Source of the DNA: Lunularia cruciata
Taxonomy: Eukaryota > Streptophyta > Marchantiopsida > Lunulariales > Lunulariaceae
Assembly: GCA_948567375.1 (NCBI GenBank)
Contig: OX419755.1
Span: 23,824,517-23,888,516, forward strand
DNA length: 64,000 nucleotides
Reading direction: 5' to 3'
The position numbers and the translations under genes were made by a program. This document shows positions 22,370-34,410 of the stretch, in pieces. The notes under the pieces are model-generated. The model worked only from the letters and a program-made list of their open reading frames with translations. It ran no database searches and was not told the DNA's origin. The stretch's first letter is position 1; the number at the start of each line of letters is the position of its first letter.

Positions 22370-24215
22370 AGAAAAGGGCGACCGCGAAGAAAACACCAAG
22401 AAGACCCATCAAGCCTTACAATGGTGAGACAAAATAGGTAAAATAGGTTTAAGTCCCAATAGAGTTTCGATACGAGAGATATGCACAATTGTATCTAAGA
22501 TATCTAAGCTATGTTGGTAGTCCAGTCTACAAACAATGCAAGTAATACAATATAAAGCATTCAAAGAAGCATCACCTAGTGTGATTACTCTCCTGTAGAT
22601 GGCATCTCCATTGCACTATGGTGCAGCCACTACCCTATATGGAGCAATGGCCGCACGGGATCTAAAATATGCTACAAAGTATTAGAATGAGAGTGGTACC
22701 TCTTGGCGACTAACATGATAAGCTCTCATGCACTCCTTGACAAATGGACCCCGACAAATAAATTGAACGCCATGTCCATCACTCCATATAGGAACAAAGA
22801 GTGATGATCTCGTTGCATACCCCTATACTTGGAGACCTTGCAAGTTGCTATTCCACTCATTGCCCATCCAAGGGGTTGGTAATCATTCTTTCCGAAACTA
22901 TATCACACGTAGGGCCCCCTAACCACAACATCTGCTACTATCACCTGATCAATTCAAACCAAGTATAAGTTTACCCTAACACGTGTTGTCTACAAAGCAT
23001 ACGAATTCTCACTCCAACCAAGTATCCACTCTCTCATGCAACCAAACATTATGTCCTTAATAGCATCATGTGTAATTATCCTCTGTCCTCCAAAAGGACA
23101 GTAGATAACTACACATGAGCCATAAAAAGATTGCACAAGAGAACTATAAAAAGGCCGCACAAAAAGAATAAAACTCGCCAAGGACTCACCAACCTCCTTA
23201 AGCTCTCTAAAGATGGATGCTTGTGAGACGCTATTAAAAACACTCTCACTCTCATCCACTTGTAGGACAACCCACTCCAAATGGATATCTAGGAGTGCAC
23301 TAATGCCTAAAGATATAGCCTCACATCCTCCAGGTATAATTACTCCACTCTGATGTGGACTAAGGTGTTATTTTAAGTGAGAACGATGCTAAAGAATAAT
23401 AATGGGGGTTGATCAAACACAAGAAGATCTCTCCAATTGTAATTGGTCTAATGTTCCTTGTGTCTTTCTCCATTGTGGGAAGTTGACTAGTACTAGTACA
23501 CCCAACTAATAGACATATGAATGTCTCCTCTCGTTATTGCTACTGCCACATGAAAGAACTCGGTAAAATCACTATAAGGGTCATTTGCCTAAAAGTAATC
23601 TCTAAGATACTCATATACTAACTTTGACAAGCCTCTTGAGGAAAGGTGAGAGGTAGTGCACAATGCTTGTGCAAAAAGTGACCTATCATGACATAAAGAC
23701 TATTCAAGTTGATTATCTAAGACCTCTAGTAGTAATCCCTCTCTTGTCATATGATGTAGTGAGCGTAAGGAAAAGATAATCATCAATAGGAGCTATAGAC
23801 AAAGGGTGTAGTGCTTGTGCTACTCTACTAAACCTTCCTGATCCAATATCCCACACCATTATAATCAAGTGGACTCTATGGTATCCTATGGCAAAACTTG
23901 TCTCTTAAAACGTGCAGCACTAACAAACTCCTCTTGTAAGGCCGCCCAATCCCTCGATTGGAATTGAAAAAATCTAACAGCCACCTCTCTATGCCTTGTA
24001 TGTCCCTCTCTAGCATAACGAAGCACCATGAGGGAGTAAGAGGAATAGGAACCATGCTAACTTGTCTAAGGGATCATGTGCCAAATGATCAAGTGGTAGG
24101 CAAAAAGCATATCTAGCCTCATCATGGAATGTATAAGGTAGTGTAATACTCCGAGGATATGAGACTTGAAGAGAAACATACACTTTCACACTCAAACTCC
24201 GATGCCCCAAAGGAG
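22370..24215 (-). mobile_element. Non-LTR retroelement, internally deleted copy L2
   Basis: Minus strand, right to left. A pre-polymerase segment YAFCLPLDHLAHDPLDKLAW (24130-24060) is followed by FFQFQSRDWAALQEEFVSAA. Then come the reverse-transcriptase fingers and palm start FNSVSQASIFRELKEVG (about 23230-23180) with FVRPFY, and directly after that the C-terminal DAIKDIMFGCMREW (about 23060-23020). Copy L1 has about 1.2 kb between the last two parts, so L2 lost the catalytic palm and thumb. The left end (22376-22490) is the 3' tail containing GGCGACCGCG and CCCATCAAGCC. Stops are frequent. The element is non-autonomous and dead. Confidence 0.65.
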
Positions 24216-24862
24216 CACCTTCTCTTTATTATATAGACAAAGAGGATCTCCTCCAAGGAAGCTCCACCATAGGATTAGGCATATAGATAGGTGACATATC
24301 AGCAAGCTTCACCATTGGATTACTTACTTGGATGGGTGATATATCTGTCCTGGTCCTATCTGGTTGGTCAGACAAGTTTTGATCAAAAAGAATCTTTTAG
24401 GGAATCTTCTTGTATGAATCTCAAAATCACATGGTTGAGGTACCATTGGAAAGTTCTCATGAGTCAAACCAGGTGGAGGAAGTTGTTGTTGGGAGTGGGT
24501 CTACACATTTTTGAGGTCTAATTCATCCGTTTAGGTATCAAAAATTGCCTTCAAAGATTTTATGTATATTTTGAATCCTACTCTATTAGTAGAAGTACAC
24601 TTTTGGTGATGTCTCTTAATACATAATGTGTAATATTTTTCCTGATGTTACTAAACCAATTCTCACCTTTAAATCATGTGTGTAGCTATTGGTTCTAAGG
24701 GTTTCAAGTCTATTTTAGTTTTTGCCCTATTAGTAGAAGTGCTCTTTTGGTGATAATTCTATATGATCTATTTTGACCATCATGTATAACATCATTCCAT
24801 ATATTATCAAACCAAATTTCACATCTGTATCATATGGCTAGCTCTTGGTATTACAGGTAACC
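24183..24862 (-). repeat. Dispersed repeat A, copy 2
   Basis: Direct-orientation match to 1657-2395 (see the landmarks given there). Here it abuts the pre-polymerase end of L2, which suggests it is the 5' untranslated region of the retroelement. Confidence 0.6.
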
Positions 24863-27200
24863 TATGGAACAGATATGGAAAACTAGTCTCAAATAACCCC
24901 AAAATACAACTCACCCAAGAAACTCATCACTCTCACGACTAAATCGATATACATTCAATGGTCAACAAAGGGATAGAGGAAACTTGCGTAATCACTACTA
25001 TCAATGTGGTCGCTCATCTCAAGTGAGTATCCCAAGTGGTTCAATCATAATCCTTGTTCATCCTTCCCGTATATGTCTTTACCTTTTGCGAGATGAAGCA
25101 TCAATGACACAACAGGCATAGTGTATCCGGAGCCACTCTAGGCAACCTCACATGGGAGGTGTAACCACGGCTCGCACAAGAATAAGAATAGTAATGTTAT
25201 TCGCTATATCTCTTCATATATGCAAAACTATAACTTCTCATATCCTAATTCATATGGAAAAATATAATCTTTCCAGATTTTAAAATTTATAAATTCATAA
25301 TTTTCAATTTTTATCTTTAAATTATTTTTAACTAAATTCACATGAAATTCAATCATAAAAACCAAAAAATTAAAAATTAAAAATCTTTACTTATCAATCT
25401 CAATATATAATGATAATTATAAACTATATAAAAACTTAAACATCTATTTAATTTTATTTAATTTTCTATAGTATTTAATCTAAATACTAATTAAATAAAA
25501 ATTAGTAAATTAATAAATTTTACTATTAGTTTACATTATATGCTAGAGAACCTTCCAAATTTAATATCTATCGCATCACATTTCTCCCACTCTTGTCCCG
25601 TTTCCGCGTTCTCCTGAATTCCCTCACAAATTAACAATTCTTGATGACAGGCTAGTACCGTACATGACCACGTCATGTTTAATATCGACGTATAATCTCA
25701 ACAGTGAAGCTTGATTCGCGCGAATTTCATCGAGTTAGGCATCGCACATCCATTTCTTCGGCATTCTCCGTTTGCCTTGCCTGCGTTGGCAAAATCTTTC
25801 TTAGGCAACTGAAGATGAAAAAATGGTAACGTACGGAGAACGAAGAAGTACTGGGTGATAACCGAGACTTTAATATCAGAAGGCGACGGAGTTCGCGAAA
25901 ATAACATAGAATATGATCGCTGTCTGTACCTTCATTGCTGTCTTAAGTCGATGACCGGAAAGCGACTTTCACAATCTGAAATCCATTTGACATCGACAGT
26001 CGAAATCGACGGCTTCCAATCGAATCGACGTCGACAATCGAAATCGAACAAATTTGATATGCATCGTTGGATTATCTATGCCAGCTATTGGATTTTAAGC
26101 ACGCTAGTTGAACTCATTCGAAGGCACTGGCACAGTTTGATGAACCGTGCCAGTGCGCAGTCTTAGTTCCAGATAGTAGATTTTTAATATCGATACTACT
26201 ATTCCATTCTACCTTGTCTGTCTCTCCCTTGTACAGGTTAGTGAGAGGGTCTTCCCATCTTCATATATTTTACGTGGTCGGCGTTTTATTCTATTCCAGA
26301 TAGCTAAAACTTTGTAAAAGTTAATTGTTCACATTCTGCACGCGTTCACTGTTTCAAGTGGCACGTGATGGCAAGTAGAGATGGTATTTTACAGTGAAGT
26401 ATCAGAAGCCGATCTACATGTGTACAACGGAGGCTTCAAAAATGGATTTCCGTGTATCTGTAAAAATCCCATAAAATAAATAATGGGAAGTCCAAATATC
26501 CGTAAAAAGGTGTAGTAGAGTATTTAGATCTTATGAAAAATATATTCGTAACCCTATACAATTTTACAGATTAATTTTTTCATTGTCTATATAATTTTAT
26601 AGGATTATCCATAATCCATAGAACCCATCAGAAAAATATGACCAAATATTTAACAACACAAAGATTAATAAAACTTTTAAAATTTTTTTATAGGTATAAT
26701 TATTGAAACATCCTTTTCTTTGATGAGTACCCATAAAAGAGTATGATTCTTACGAGTACTACTATATATCCCATAAATTCTGTTTTTTACACCTTCCAAT
26801 ATACATTGTTTTGAATTGAAGAGAGATGACTTCTTACAAACAATGGTTGAAGTCCAATATAATTTGACATTTGTGTGAGATGCATTTTATTTTACTTTTA
26901 TAAATATATACTACAATCATCTTGGTTGTCTACTCGGGCTGGTTTGTATATTCCTAAAACCCTTAATCTCTTCATCTCTTGTTATTTTGTCTTTCTATCC
27001 TCTTCCTCAAATTGGATTTAAGTGGCTATAATTTGGAGAGTAAAATCCAAATCCCTATTGGATGAAGTACAAATAGCTACCAAAAATAACCATTTACAAT
27101 TTCTATCGACTTTGAGATAGAAAGTCTAGTGATGAAAGACCAACATCCATTGGTCTAGTGTATCCGGTGCTCATGCTTTATTTCACTCTCCACATTTCTC
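24863..27200. other. No gene; AT-rich tract and a hairpin
   Basis: 25230-25560 is very A/T-rich with many AAATTTA words. At 26124-26156 GCACTGGCAC and GTGCCAGTGC form a perfect 10-bp inverted repeat with a 13-nt loop. Near 25990-26050 there are repeated CGACARTCGAAATCGA words. The open frame 25855-26166 (+) has no recognised domain. Confidence 0.4.
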
Positions 27201-28584
27201 AATGGGTGTGTTATTGGGTTTAGTCTTTGAGCACTTATGGGTTGTCTTTCTCCTCCCGACACTTCAGATTTTGTTTTCCTCTTCTCTTTGCCTTTTGTCA
27301 TCATAGTACTTCAGGTCTAATCCCCCAAGCAGCCCGTCTTTTGGTGTATTTTGTCTCCCTGCCTTGTCAAAGGAGATATTTGGCATTTGCCCCATTGTTA
27401 TTGGGGATGTCTTTATCCAGCTAGTCTCTCATTTCATTTCCATCTTAGTTACATCAATTTATTTCTTTGTTTTTGTCTCCATATCAATTTGATGTGGCCA
27501 TTCCAAAGGGATGCAAGATGATTATTTTTGGCAATAGAGCATTATTTGATCCCCATCCTGATTGTGTGGTTGTCTAAGTGGATGTCTTTAATGATTTCCG
27601 TCCATATCTCACCCAAACTTGTTTTGTGCTCTTTGTTGAATAGGGATTGGATCCCTTCCTTGATCCTATTTGGCTTTACATTGGCATAGAGACTCCCTTG
27701 TTGTATAGTCACCATACTACCACATGAGATTTCACAAAACTTGCATCTACAAATGGTACATACTAGGGGATCCACTTGGAGATCTCTTTTTGCTATAGCT
27801 CACTACACAACCACTTTTCCATCTTGTCTCTTCCAATCTCTCTTTGATGATACTCACATCTTAGGCCCTTTGGAGGATGTGGTTCAAGCGGTAGTGGCTT
27901 TCACATGAAGCTTAGAGACCTTAGGTTTATGAGTCCAGACTAGTAAATGCAAGGTGTGGAGCCTACATGCAATTCTCACTTCCCCCAATTTTCTACCAGG
28001 TTCCAATTTCTTGTAGGAGGTGTGAGAGTGTTGCGATCCCCATTGGGTGCATACAATTATTATTGCAAGTTCATCTCTAACACTTATGCAGGCCACAACC
28101 CATGTTCACTTACTCCCTAGGTTGGGGAATGCATACTCCATCTTAGCACATAGCTATCCCCCCAAGTGTCATATCTAGCTTGCACATATCCTCCTACATA
28201 TACACTTCTACCACACTTACACGCTTTGGTTAGTAATATACACCACACGTTCTCCACCTTGTTAGGGCTATATATACTCCCATAGCTTTCAAAGGAGTGG
28301 TATAGATTACAAGTAGCCCTACCCAATAGCCATATGAGGATGTGGTCTTGTACTACAAGAGTCAATGCAGCGTTAGCTTTTATAGGTGCATGGATCTATA
28401 ATACCCAATTGTGCATGGATGTACTATTGTGATATTTAGTTTGGTACTATAAGTACTTGAGAGATATTATTTATAGAGAGATAAAAGATGGGTCTATATT
28501 AGTTATGATTAGCTAAAGTTAGTCCTAGCTAAGATAGAGTGGACTTTACTTTAGAGAAAATAGAAAAGATGAGCATCATTATTT
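27200..28584 (+). mobile_element. Non-LTR retroelement copy L3, polymerase half
   Basis: Plus-strand translation from about 27520 shows LFDPHPDCVVV and VDVFNDF, the palm motif A region. WLYIGIETPLLYSHH follows, then a GDPL segment near 27768 (motif B of this family). A FHMKLRDLRFM segment and GVRVLRSPLGAY follow, with C-terminal traces until about 28400. Stops and shifts are present. The same protein resumes at about 29170 beyond an LTR-like insert, so 27.5-30.06 kb was one element that was split. 27200-27480 and 28400-28584 are not clearly coding. Confidence 0.6.
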
Positions 28585-29041
28585 TGGATTTTAGTGTATT
28601 GATTTGGTATTATTCTTAGGTATTTGGTATTGAGGAAAAAGTTGAGAACTCTTGACCCACAAGCCCTTTTGGTTTCAAATTCTTCCAAAGTCCATGGATA
28701 GCCTATGTGAAGAAATCATTGACTTAGTGGTCGAGTCGGGTTGGGATAAGACCATATACTAAGGAGAATATTCTCATGAGTATAGACATTCCTTTAGACT
28801 TTTGACTTTATTTGACTTTTAGCCTAATAACTTGAGTTACTCCAATAATTAGTAACTTTGGTATGTAACTATTTCACAAGTATATAAATTATGGAATTCT
28901 CTAATGAACAATGTCTTTAGTCTTGGAGTGTTAGCCTTGGAGGAGTATGGTGGAGTTGGTGTTCTTTGCCTTCTTAGTCCATGGTGTGACTACCATAATT
29001 GCCATTAGAGGTTCATCTTGAGTGAGAGATAGGCCGGCTTA
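28585..29041. repeat. LTR-like repeat B inserted in L3
   Basis: This block is the reverse complement of 59458-58956. Landmarks are AAGTTGAGAACTCTTGA, GTAACTATTTCACAAGTATA and GGAGGAGTATGGTGGAGTTGG. It ends GCCGGCTTA here and begins TGAGCCGGC in the inverse copy. The sequence separates the polymerase and C-terminal halves of retroelement L3, so it is a later insertion. Its 5' end may lie further left (28420-28584). In the other copy that part was displaced by the methyltransferase element. Confidence 0.65.
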
Positions 29042-30060
29042 TAGATCCTAGTCGCTCCTTGCCTGGGCAATAGGCTTTTATACCATGGTTGTCCTTTTTT
29101 ATTAGCATCTATCACGATAGTGGACCCAAGTACTCATGACTTTTAGATTTATCTATGATTTTCTCATGATCTTCTACCTTGTTCCGCACATACATCACTT
29201 CCACCATATGTAGACTTTGCACTAGACTCTAAGAAGATTCAGGCAGACATCTATGAGTGCATTCATACCCACACACTCACTAACATACTTATTGATGCAC
29301 CGTTATCTAGTAGAGCTATGATTCTTTCTTGTGGTAGGAAAGCTATGAAGCTTGGCTCCAGGCTTCATTTTTTATATGAGATTTCTATTTCACCCTTGAG
29401 AAGTTCTCCATTGCACTCCACCTACGTTTAGGTCTCCCTTATCCGGCCTTGTTAGGGCTCCCAAACCAATGTGCTTGTGGTTCTACATATAACACACAAA
29501 GCAAACATCTTTTGCAGTGTGCTATAAGAGGAATGCACATTAGAGTTCATAATGCCATCCGAGACATAATGGTATAGCTTCTTCAATTCACATAGTCCCG
29601 TATATAGATTGAGCGATGGTTGGATTACCAAGACCACATCCATATTGGGTAAGAGTAAACATTGTCACATTCATAGATGGTCACCGTACTTTATATGATG
29701 TGGTGGTTGTGAATGCCATGCAAGTAGAGACACTAGCACAAGTGGGTATTCAGGCAAGAGCAATAGCAACCATCGTAGCTTGAGGAAATCAAGATCATTA
29801 TGCACCTTGGCTTGCCTCCTTTGTTCCTTTGGCAATGGAGTTTTTTGTGCAATTTCATCATCATTTTGATGGTCTGCTTCGGGGAGCAACATTAGGCACC
29901 TCGCAAAGTAGAGGGTCTAAGGTTGTCTCTCAAGCCATGCTCACCTCCTACTTTCAATAGAGAGTCTCAGTCACACTACATCGTTCTTAGGCTTGGGCTC
30001 TTCATAGATGGGCAGCAGCTATGGGAGAGCCCATCCAGTCTAGGGACGTCCCTCTCATTT
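29042..30060 (+). mobile_element. Non-LTR retroelement copy L3, C-terminal half
   Basis: Plus strand. A VNIVTFIDGHRTLYDVVVVN segment (29646-29705) is followed by FVPLAMEFFVQFHHHFDGLL (about 29820-29880) and VSVTLHRS. These align with the same region at 43.5-43.85 kb (PLAIEIFGCLHHHFDGLLGD, in shifted frames). This is the conserved C-terminal domain downstream of the reverse transcriptase in this family. Several in-frame stops are present. Confidence 0.65.
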
Positions 30061-30971
30061 ACCAGATGTACCATTAGAGGACCACTATTACGACGTTCAA
30101 TAATAGTTTTCTTGTTGCAATAGTAATTTATGTTTTTACTACAGTCTGATAGTGATAGTAGATCATGAGTTTCAATTTGGAGATATCAACCGGGCCAAGT
30201 TGCAGTGTGAGATCTTTTATTCATATTGGAATCTTCTAATGGCATATAGCTTATCTAAGGGCGAATGTGTAGTCTATCCCAGATTTATGATAAAAAGGTG
30301 AAATATGATTTTATTTCTCGTTTTTTAAAGCTATTAGAATTGGTCGATCTGTGGTCTCGCTTCCAATCGATTACAGATATTTGAAAAAGAACAATAGAAC
30401 TGAATCGATGGTAAAGTGAAACAGGTACTGTACTTTAGCATAAAATCAGTAATAACGTATACAGTTGTAACCATACAGTTACATATACATCATGTGATAC
30501 ACGTAATACATCAACACTCCTGTACGAGACTATGGTCCGGGACACAGTAGAGTAAGTTAATAAAGGGAAGCAGCTGAGGTAATTCCCAAGCACGCTGTAT
30601 AGCAACTTCCTGATTTCTCAAAACGAGAATCGCTATGTTGCTCCAAACACCGTATTTAGAGATCTGGACGTACAGAAACCTGATATCACGATACTCGCAG
30701 TCAAACTGAGCTGTACCGAGCAAGCTGACCGCCAACCGACCGTCCAGTTTTTCTACTCAGAGAAATCTCATTTCTCTGTTCACCTTTAGACCTGTACCGG
30801 TCTGTTGAGAATCCGTGACTGTAGCCACAAACATGGGCTGATACGTAGAAAGAACAACGTAACAGTGACCTGATCCGGTACACATGGAGTACGTGTTGCA
30901 TGGAGCAAGAGTTTGGTCGGATATGCCACTGCAAGCTGTCTATGACAAGAAAGAAACCGGAGATCAAAACC
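30061..30971. other. No gene seen
   Basis: Unique-looking sequence with short open frames only and no motif. Confidence 0.4.
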
Positions 30972-31090
30972 CAATTGTTTTCACTTTTTCGTGCCTAGGC
31001 CCATTCTACCTCTTTTGTATCTCCACTGTACGGGCTTGATGGGGTCTTCTTGTGTTCTATGTGGTCGCCTTTTCAAATTGTTTCCATTTT
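30972..31090 (+). mobile_element. Retroelement 3' tail insertion, copy B
   Basis: About 84 bp (30990-31073) matches the L1/L2 tail: GCCTAGGCCCATT, then CTTGATGGGGTCTTCTTG, then GTGGTCGCC. Imperfect flanking repeats (CAATTGTTTTCACTTTTT at 30972-30989 and CAAATTGTTTCCATTTT at 31074-31090) look like a target-site duplication. Confidence 0.55.
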
Positions 31091-31160
31091 ATAGGGTTCG
31101 CTCCTATACAGAGTTGATATGGCCTCAAATCAATGTGTTCCCTGATGAACTATTTATTAC

Positions 31161-31434
31161 CAAGGCAACCTCCTTGAAGGCATGCAAATATATAAGATGC
31201 CTGCATATTGGAGATGTTTTGCATCCGACTATTCTAGAGTAACACAGTGTTGCTTTTTAGTCTACGCTATGGCCAAGGCAACCTCACTGAAAGCATGCAA
31301 GAAATCTACTTTGAAAACTGGACATGTTTTGTATCCGACTATTCTGGAGTCTCATCGTGTTGCGTTAGTCTACGGTATGGCTAAGGTAACCTCATTGAAG
31401 CCATGCAAATATGTAAGATGTTTACATAGAAAAT
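31161..31434 (+). repeat. Imperfect ~110-bp tandem repeat
   Basis: Units begin at 31161, 31274 and 31382 with YAAGGYAACCTC and include GCATGCAAATAT, GACATGTTTTG-like and ATCCGACTATTCT words. A partial unit continues after the inserted tail at 31525. The 118-residue frame that covers this is a product of the repeat. Confidence 0.7.
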
Positions 31435-31536
31435 TGGTGCTTAGCCCCATTCTCTATGTCTTTTCCTTGTTCGGTTTGACGGGGTTTCTCCTCTTCCTTG
31501 TTATCCTACGCGGTCGCCGTTATCTACATAGAAAAT
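31423..31536 (+). mobile_element. Retroelement 3' tail insertion, copy C, with 12-bp TSD
   Basis: TACATAGAAAAT occurs at 31423-31434 and again at 31525-31536. The 90 bp between (31435-31524) begins TGGTGCTTAGCCCCATT and ends CGCGGTCGCCGTTATC, which is the L1/L2 tail consensus. This is a clean target-primed insertion with a perfect 12-bp duplication, no poly(A), and no coding sequence. Confidence 0.8.
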
Positions 31537-32339
31537 AGGACATGTTTTGTATCCTATTATCTGGAGTAACACAGTTCTAGTTATAGTTTGATGTATAAAT
31601 GCACGCGTACCGAAATCCAATATTTTCACAAGTAAAGGGCCCAATAAAATGCTATACATTATGTAAATTGTGACGCGTAACAGTCTAAAGGCCTACGGTT
31701 TTCATTCATAAGAACGTAGAGTGGTCTAGATGAGAATGAGAAGATTCAAATGCGCATTTTTATAGTTTTCTGATAGGATTCGGATCACAACCTGCAAAAT
31801 TTCTACGAGCGTTTTGCAAGAAAAAGTCTTCACAAACATGAATAGTATATGAATCTGTTTACAGTTTTATGTTACCTGGGTTGCAATTTCAGGTTAATGT
31901 TTCAATTTCGTAATGGGAGGACTTAGTAGAAGTTTACGGGTTAATTAGGTGCGACATTCTTAAAGATTACTGGCTTGATGCGTGGAGACATGGTTACATG
32001 CCACGCGTCTGTTTACTGATAATAATACTTACCGATCCAAAACGTACACTTCGACTTACCGTAAACTAACACGCGTCATCCTTACTGACGCTCAGGATTG
32101 ATTCCCTGCGACATGTGATCCGAGTATTGTAAAATTTCAAACAAAACCCTGTTACACCCACATAAATTTCCCTCCACCCCCTATAGCGTAAAATGAGTTA
32201 AAAGAAATTAAAGATCTTTTACGAGACCGCCGAAATCCCTCATATGAATGACTTTTCCCATAAACTTAAAGATAATATTTTGCTTACCTATAAATGAAAC
32301 CCCCACTATTCCTGTTAGTCTATGCTATGTTAGGACATG
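31537..32339. other. No gene seen
   Basis: No supported coding or RNA feature. Confidence 0.4.
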
Positions 32340-32435
32340 ACATTATGAACAGAAAAGTGCAACCGGAAACACGAAGGCTGGGAACAACCCCTATCAAGCC
32401 GTACAAGGATGAGACAAAATAGATACATTATGAAC
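32340..32435 (-). mobile_element. Retroelement 3' tail insertion, copy F, with 11-bp TSD
   Basis: ACATTATGAAC flanks on both sides (32340-32350 and 32425-32435). The 74-bp insert (32351-32424) is the tail in reverse orientation, with CCCCTATCAAGCC, GTACAAGGATGAGACAAAAT and AGAT. It is shorter at the element's 5' side than copy C, as expected of 5' truncation. Confidence 0.78.
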
Positions 32436-33390
32436 CGGGAAACGGATTCAGATTCCTGGCGCTTGGATCCGCTCGAATAACGTGTTCGCGGTTCCTTTTG
32501 GTGGTCTTTATGGTCAAGGTTCCAACAAGAAATCCGTTTCCCTCAATGATTGATTTAGGGCCGCTAGATCAACAGGACATAAAATAGCTAATTTATGTCT
32601 ATACGTAAACTAGCTTGCCTTTATGAACCCGACATCAGTTCATCGCGGCTGCGATACTCTGAATAAAAGAACACTTCTTTTTATAGAGAAGGACAAGATT
32701 TTACCAGGCGCTGGGATGCGTGAGTGATAAAGGTGCGACCGCATGTTGTACCTCAGATCTTTGCCAGAATTCCTTACATGCGTTTTCTTACAAAAAAGAA
32801 CGGTAAACAAACAAAAATATATACCCGAAAGGGTAAAGGAAGAGAGTAAATCAAATTTATCCCGATAGGGTTAAGGTATAGGGGTTTCTATCCCTCTTCC
32901 TTGCTCTTGCTTTTCTCTCTTGCATTCCATGGGGCCTAGTCTTATATTTTTAGGATCCCTTCGGGGAGACACCCCTTTCATATTTTCTTTTATGGATGTT
33001 TGCGTAAAATGTTACCTAGAATATAACAAGGTGATTAATTACATTTTGAGATATTAATTCTATTTTAGTGGGTAGTTAAATTCCTATGTTGATTACTTTT
33101 TCTAATTTCTCGGAAATATTTGAATTTCTTTTTTCTTTTTTCATTGCTAGAACCATTGAAATTTACCGAAACTTACATTATTAATTTATATGAAAGTAAA
33201 TTATTCTCGTAATTTTTAATGAAATCTGGAAACAATACATATTAATAGATTATAAGGTAAAAGGACTTCCCCCAAGGAGAAGGGGTGTCTCGCGAACCCG
33301 GTCCGGTTTTTATTCTGCATTCCTTTTCCTTTATCCATTGGAGGCGTACTCGATTCATTCCAGACAGAGATTGTACAAACACAACAAATA
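32436..33390. other. No gene seen
   Basis: Short frames only. The GGGTAAAGG/CCCGATAGGG words near 32835-32880 and the purine/pyrimidine alternation did not let me assign this to organellar DNA. Confidence 0.35.
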
Positions 33391-33610
33391 CTCAATCTCA
33401 AGGAAACGAATGAAAAATAGCGACCACGTAAAACACATGAAGGATGAGGAGATCCCCTCCAACCGTACAAAGGAAAGACAAAAGAGATAGAAAAGGGCTA
33501 GACCCTAATAGTATTGATATGAAAAGTTTGGCTACCGCGCGAATCTCAAAGGATGTTCCCGTCCTTCTTGTTATCCTAAGCAATCGCCGTTTTTCTCTAG
33601 ATTGGTAGGT
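33391..33610 (-). mobile_element. Retroelement 3' tail, longer copy G plus fragment
   Basis: 33418-33520 holds AGCGACCACGTAAAACAC, ACAAAGGAAAGACAAAAGAG and then CCCTAATAGTATTGATATGA. The last part is also present next to the tails of L1 and L2 but missing from copies B, C and F. Similar AATCTCAARGGA words at about 33391 and 33543 may be its target duplication. A second, sense-oriented fragment (CTTCTTGTTATCCTAAGCAA) follows at 33557-33600. Confidence 0.5.
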
Positions 33611-34410
33611 CATAATATTGGGTGTTACCACTAAGTCAACCCTTGCTAAACTGAATCCGTCTAAAGATCGACCTTACAGGATCTTTTATGCTCCCATCTT
33701 CAGATACATGCATGAGAACTAAGCATTTCTGACCTCAGATCCAACCAAACAAGATCAGCTGAGTATCGAGAACGCACTATCATCAGAAACGTCAGGTCAG
33801 AGTTCATCATCATGACTGCTTCTCAGACTTGCCGTAAGAATGCAGGGTTATATTGCCAATGATAATACGGTAGTGACTAATCTCTGCGCTCCTGCTCCGC
33901 CTCCTTTTAACTTCAAACACGAGTCAGCGACTCCACAAGAGGCTAATAAGGATGACTGACCAATCGAGCCAGCCTTGTGCTTTATAGGCGTAAAGAACGT
34001 CTGCCACTTTTAAGACACTACAGTCCAGTTCTGTACCGGTGTACAATGATTGCTGCTAAACTTGAGCGATCAACGCAATCGCCAAACGCGCATCAAACTC
34101 GTCTATTATTGCCATTTGTTCTGTTCCAGTGAACATTTCTTTCTCCTCTCATGCACAGTATTTGAGATGGCCTACATTCTCGAAGGTGGTCTCCACAGGT
34201 AAGCTTCGGTGCTATAGGCTACCTTACCACTACGTGTCAGTTTAGCCGACGTGCTTGGTTCTGTCCATAAAGCATTGGGGAAACGTGCGCCCACTTACGA
34301 GGGTCAAGTAACGGCAATTATAGATACCCAAGTTCTTTCCATCATACTAGGTTACGAATACATTATAATACTTGAACGTTATAAATATTCAAACATCTTA
34401 TTTTTCTTGA

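Noticed and set aside
32820-33000. Possible organellar (NUMT/NUPT) insertion
   Set aside because: Composition and a few GGGTAAAGG words suggested it, but no recognisable organellar gene or tRNA is present.
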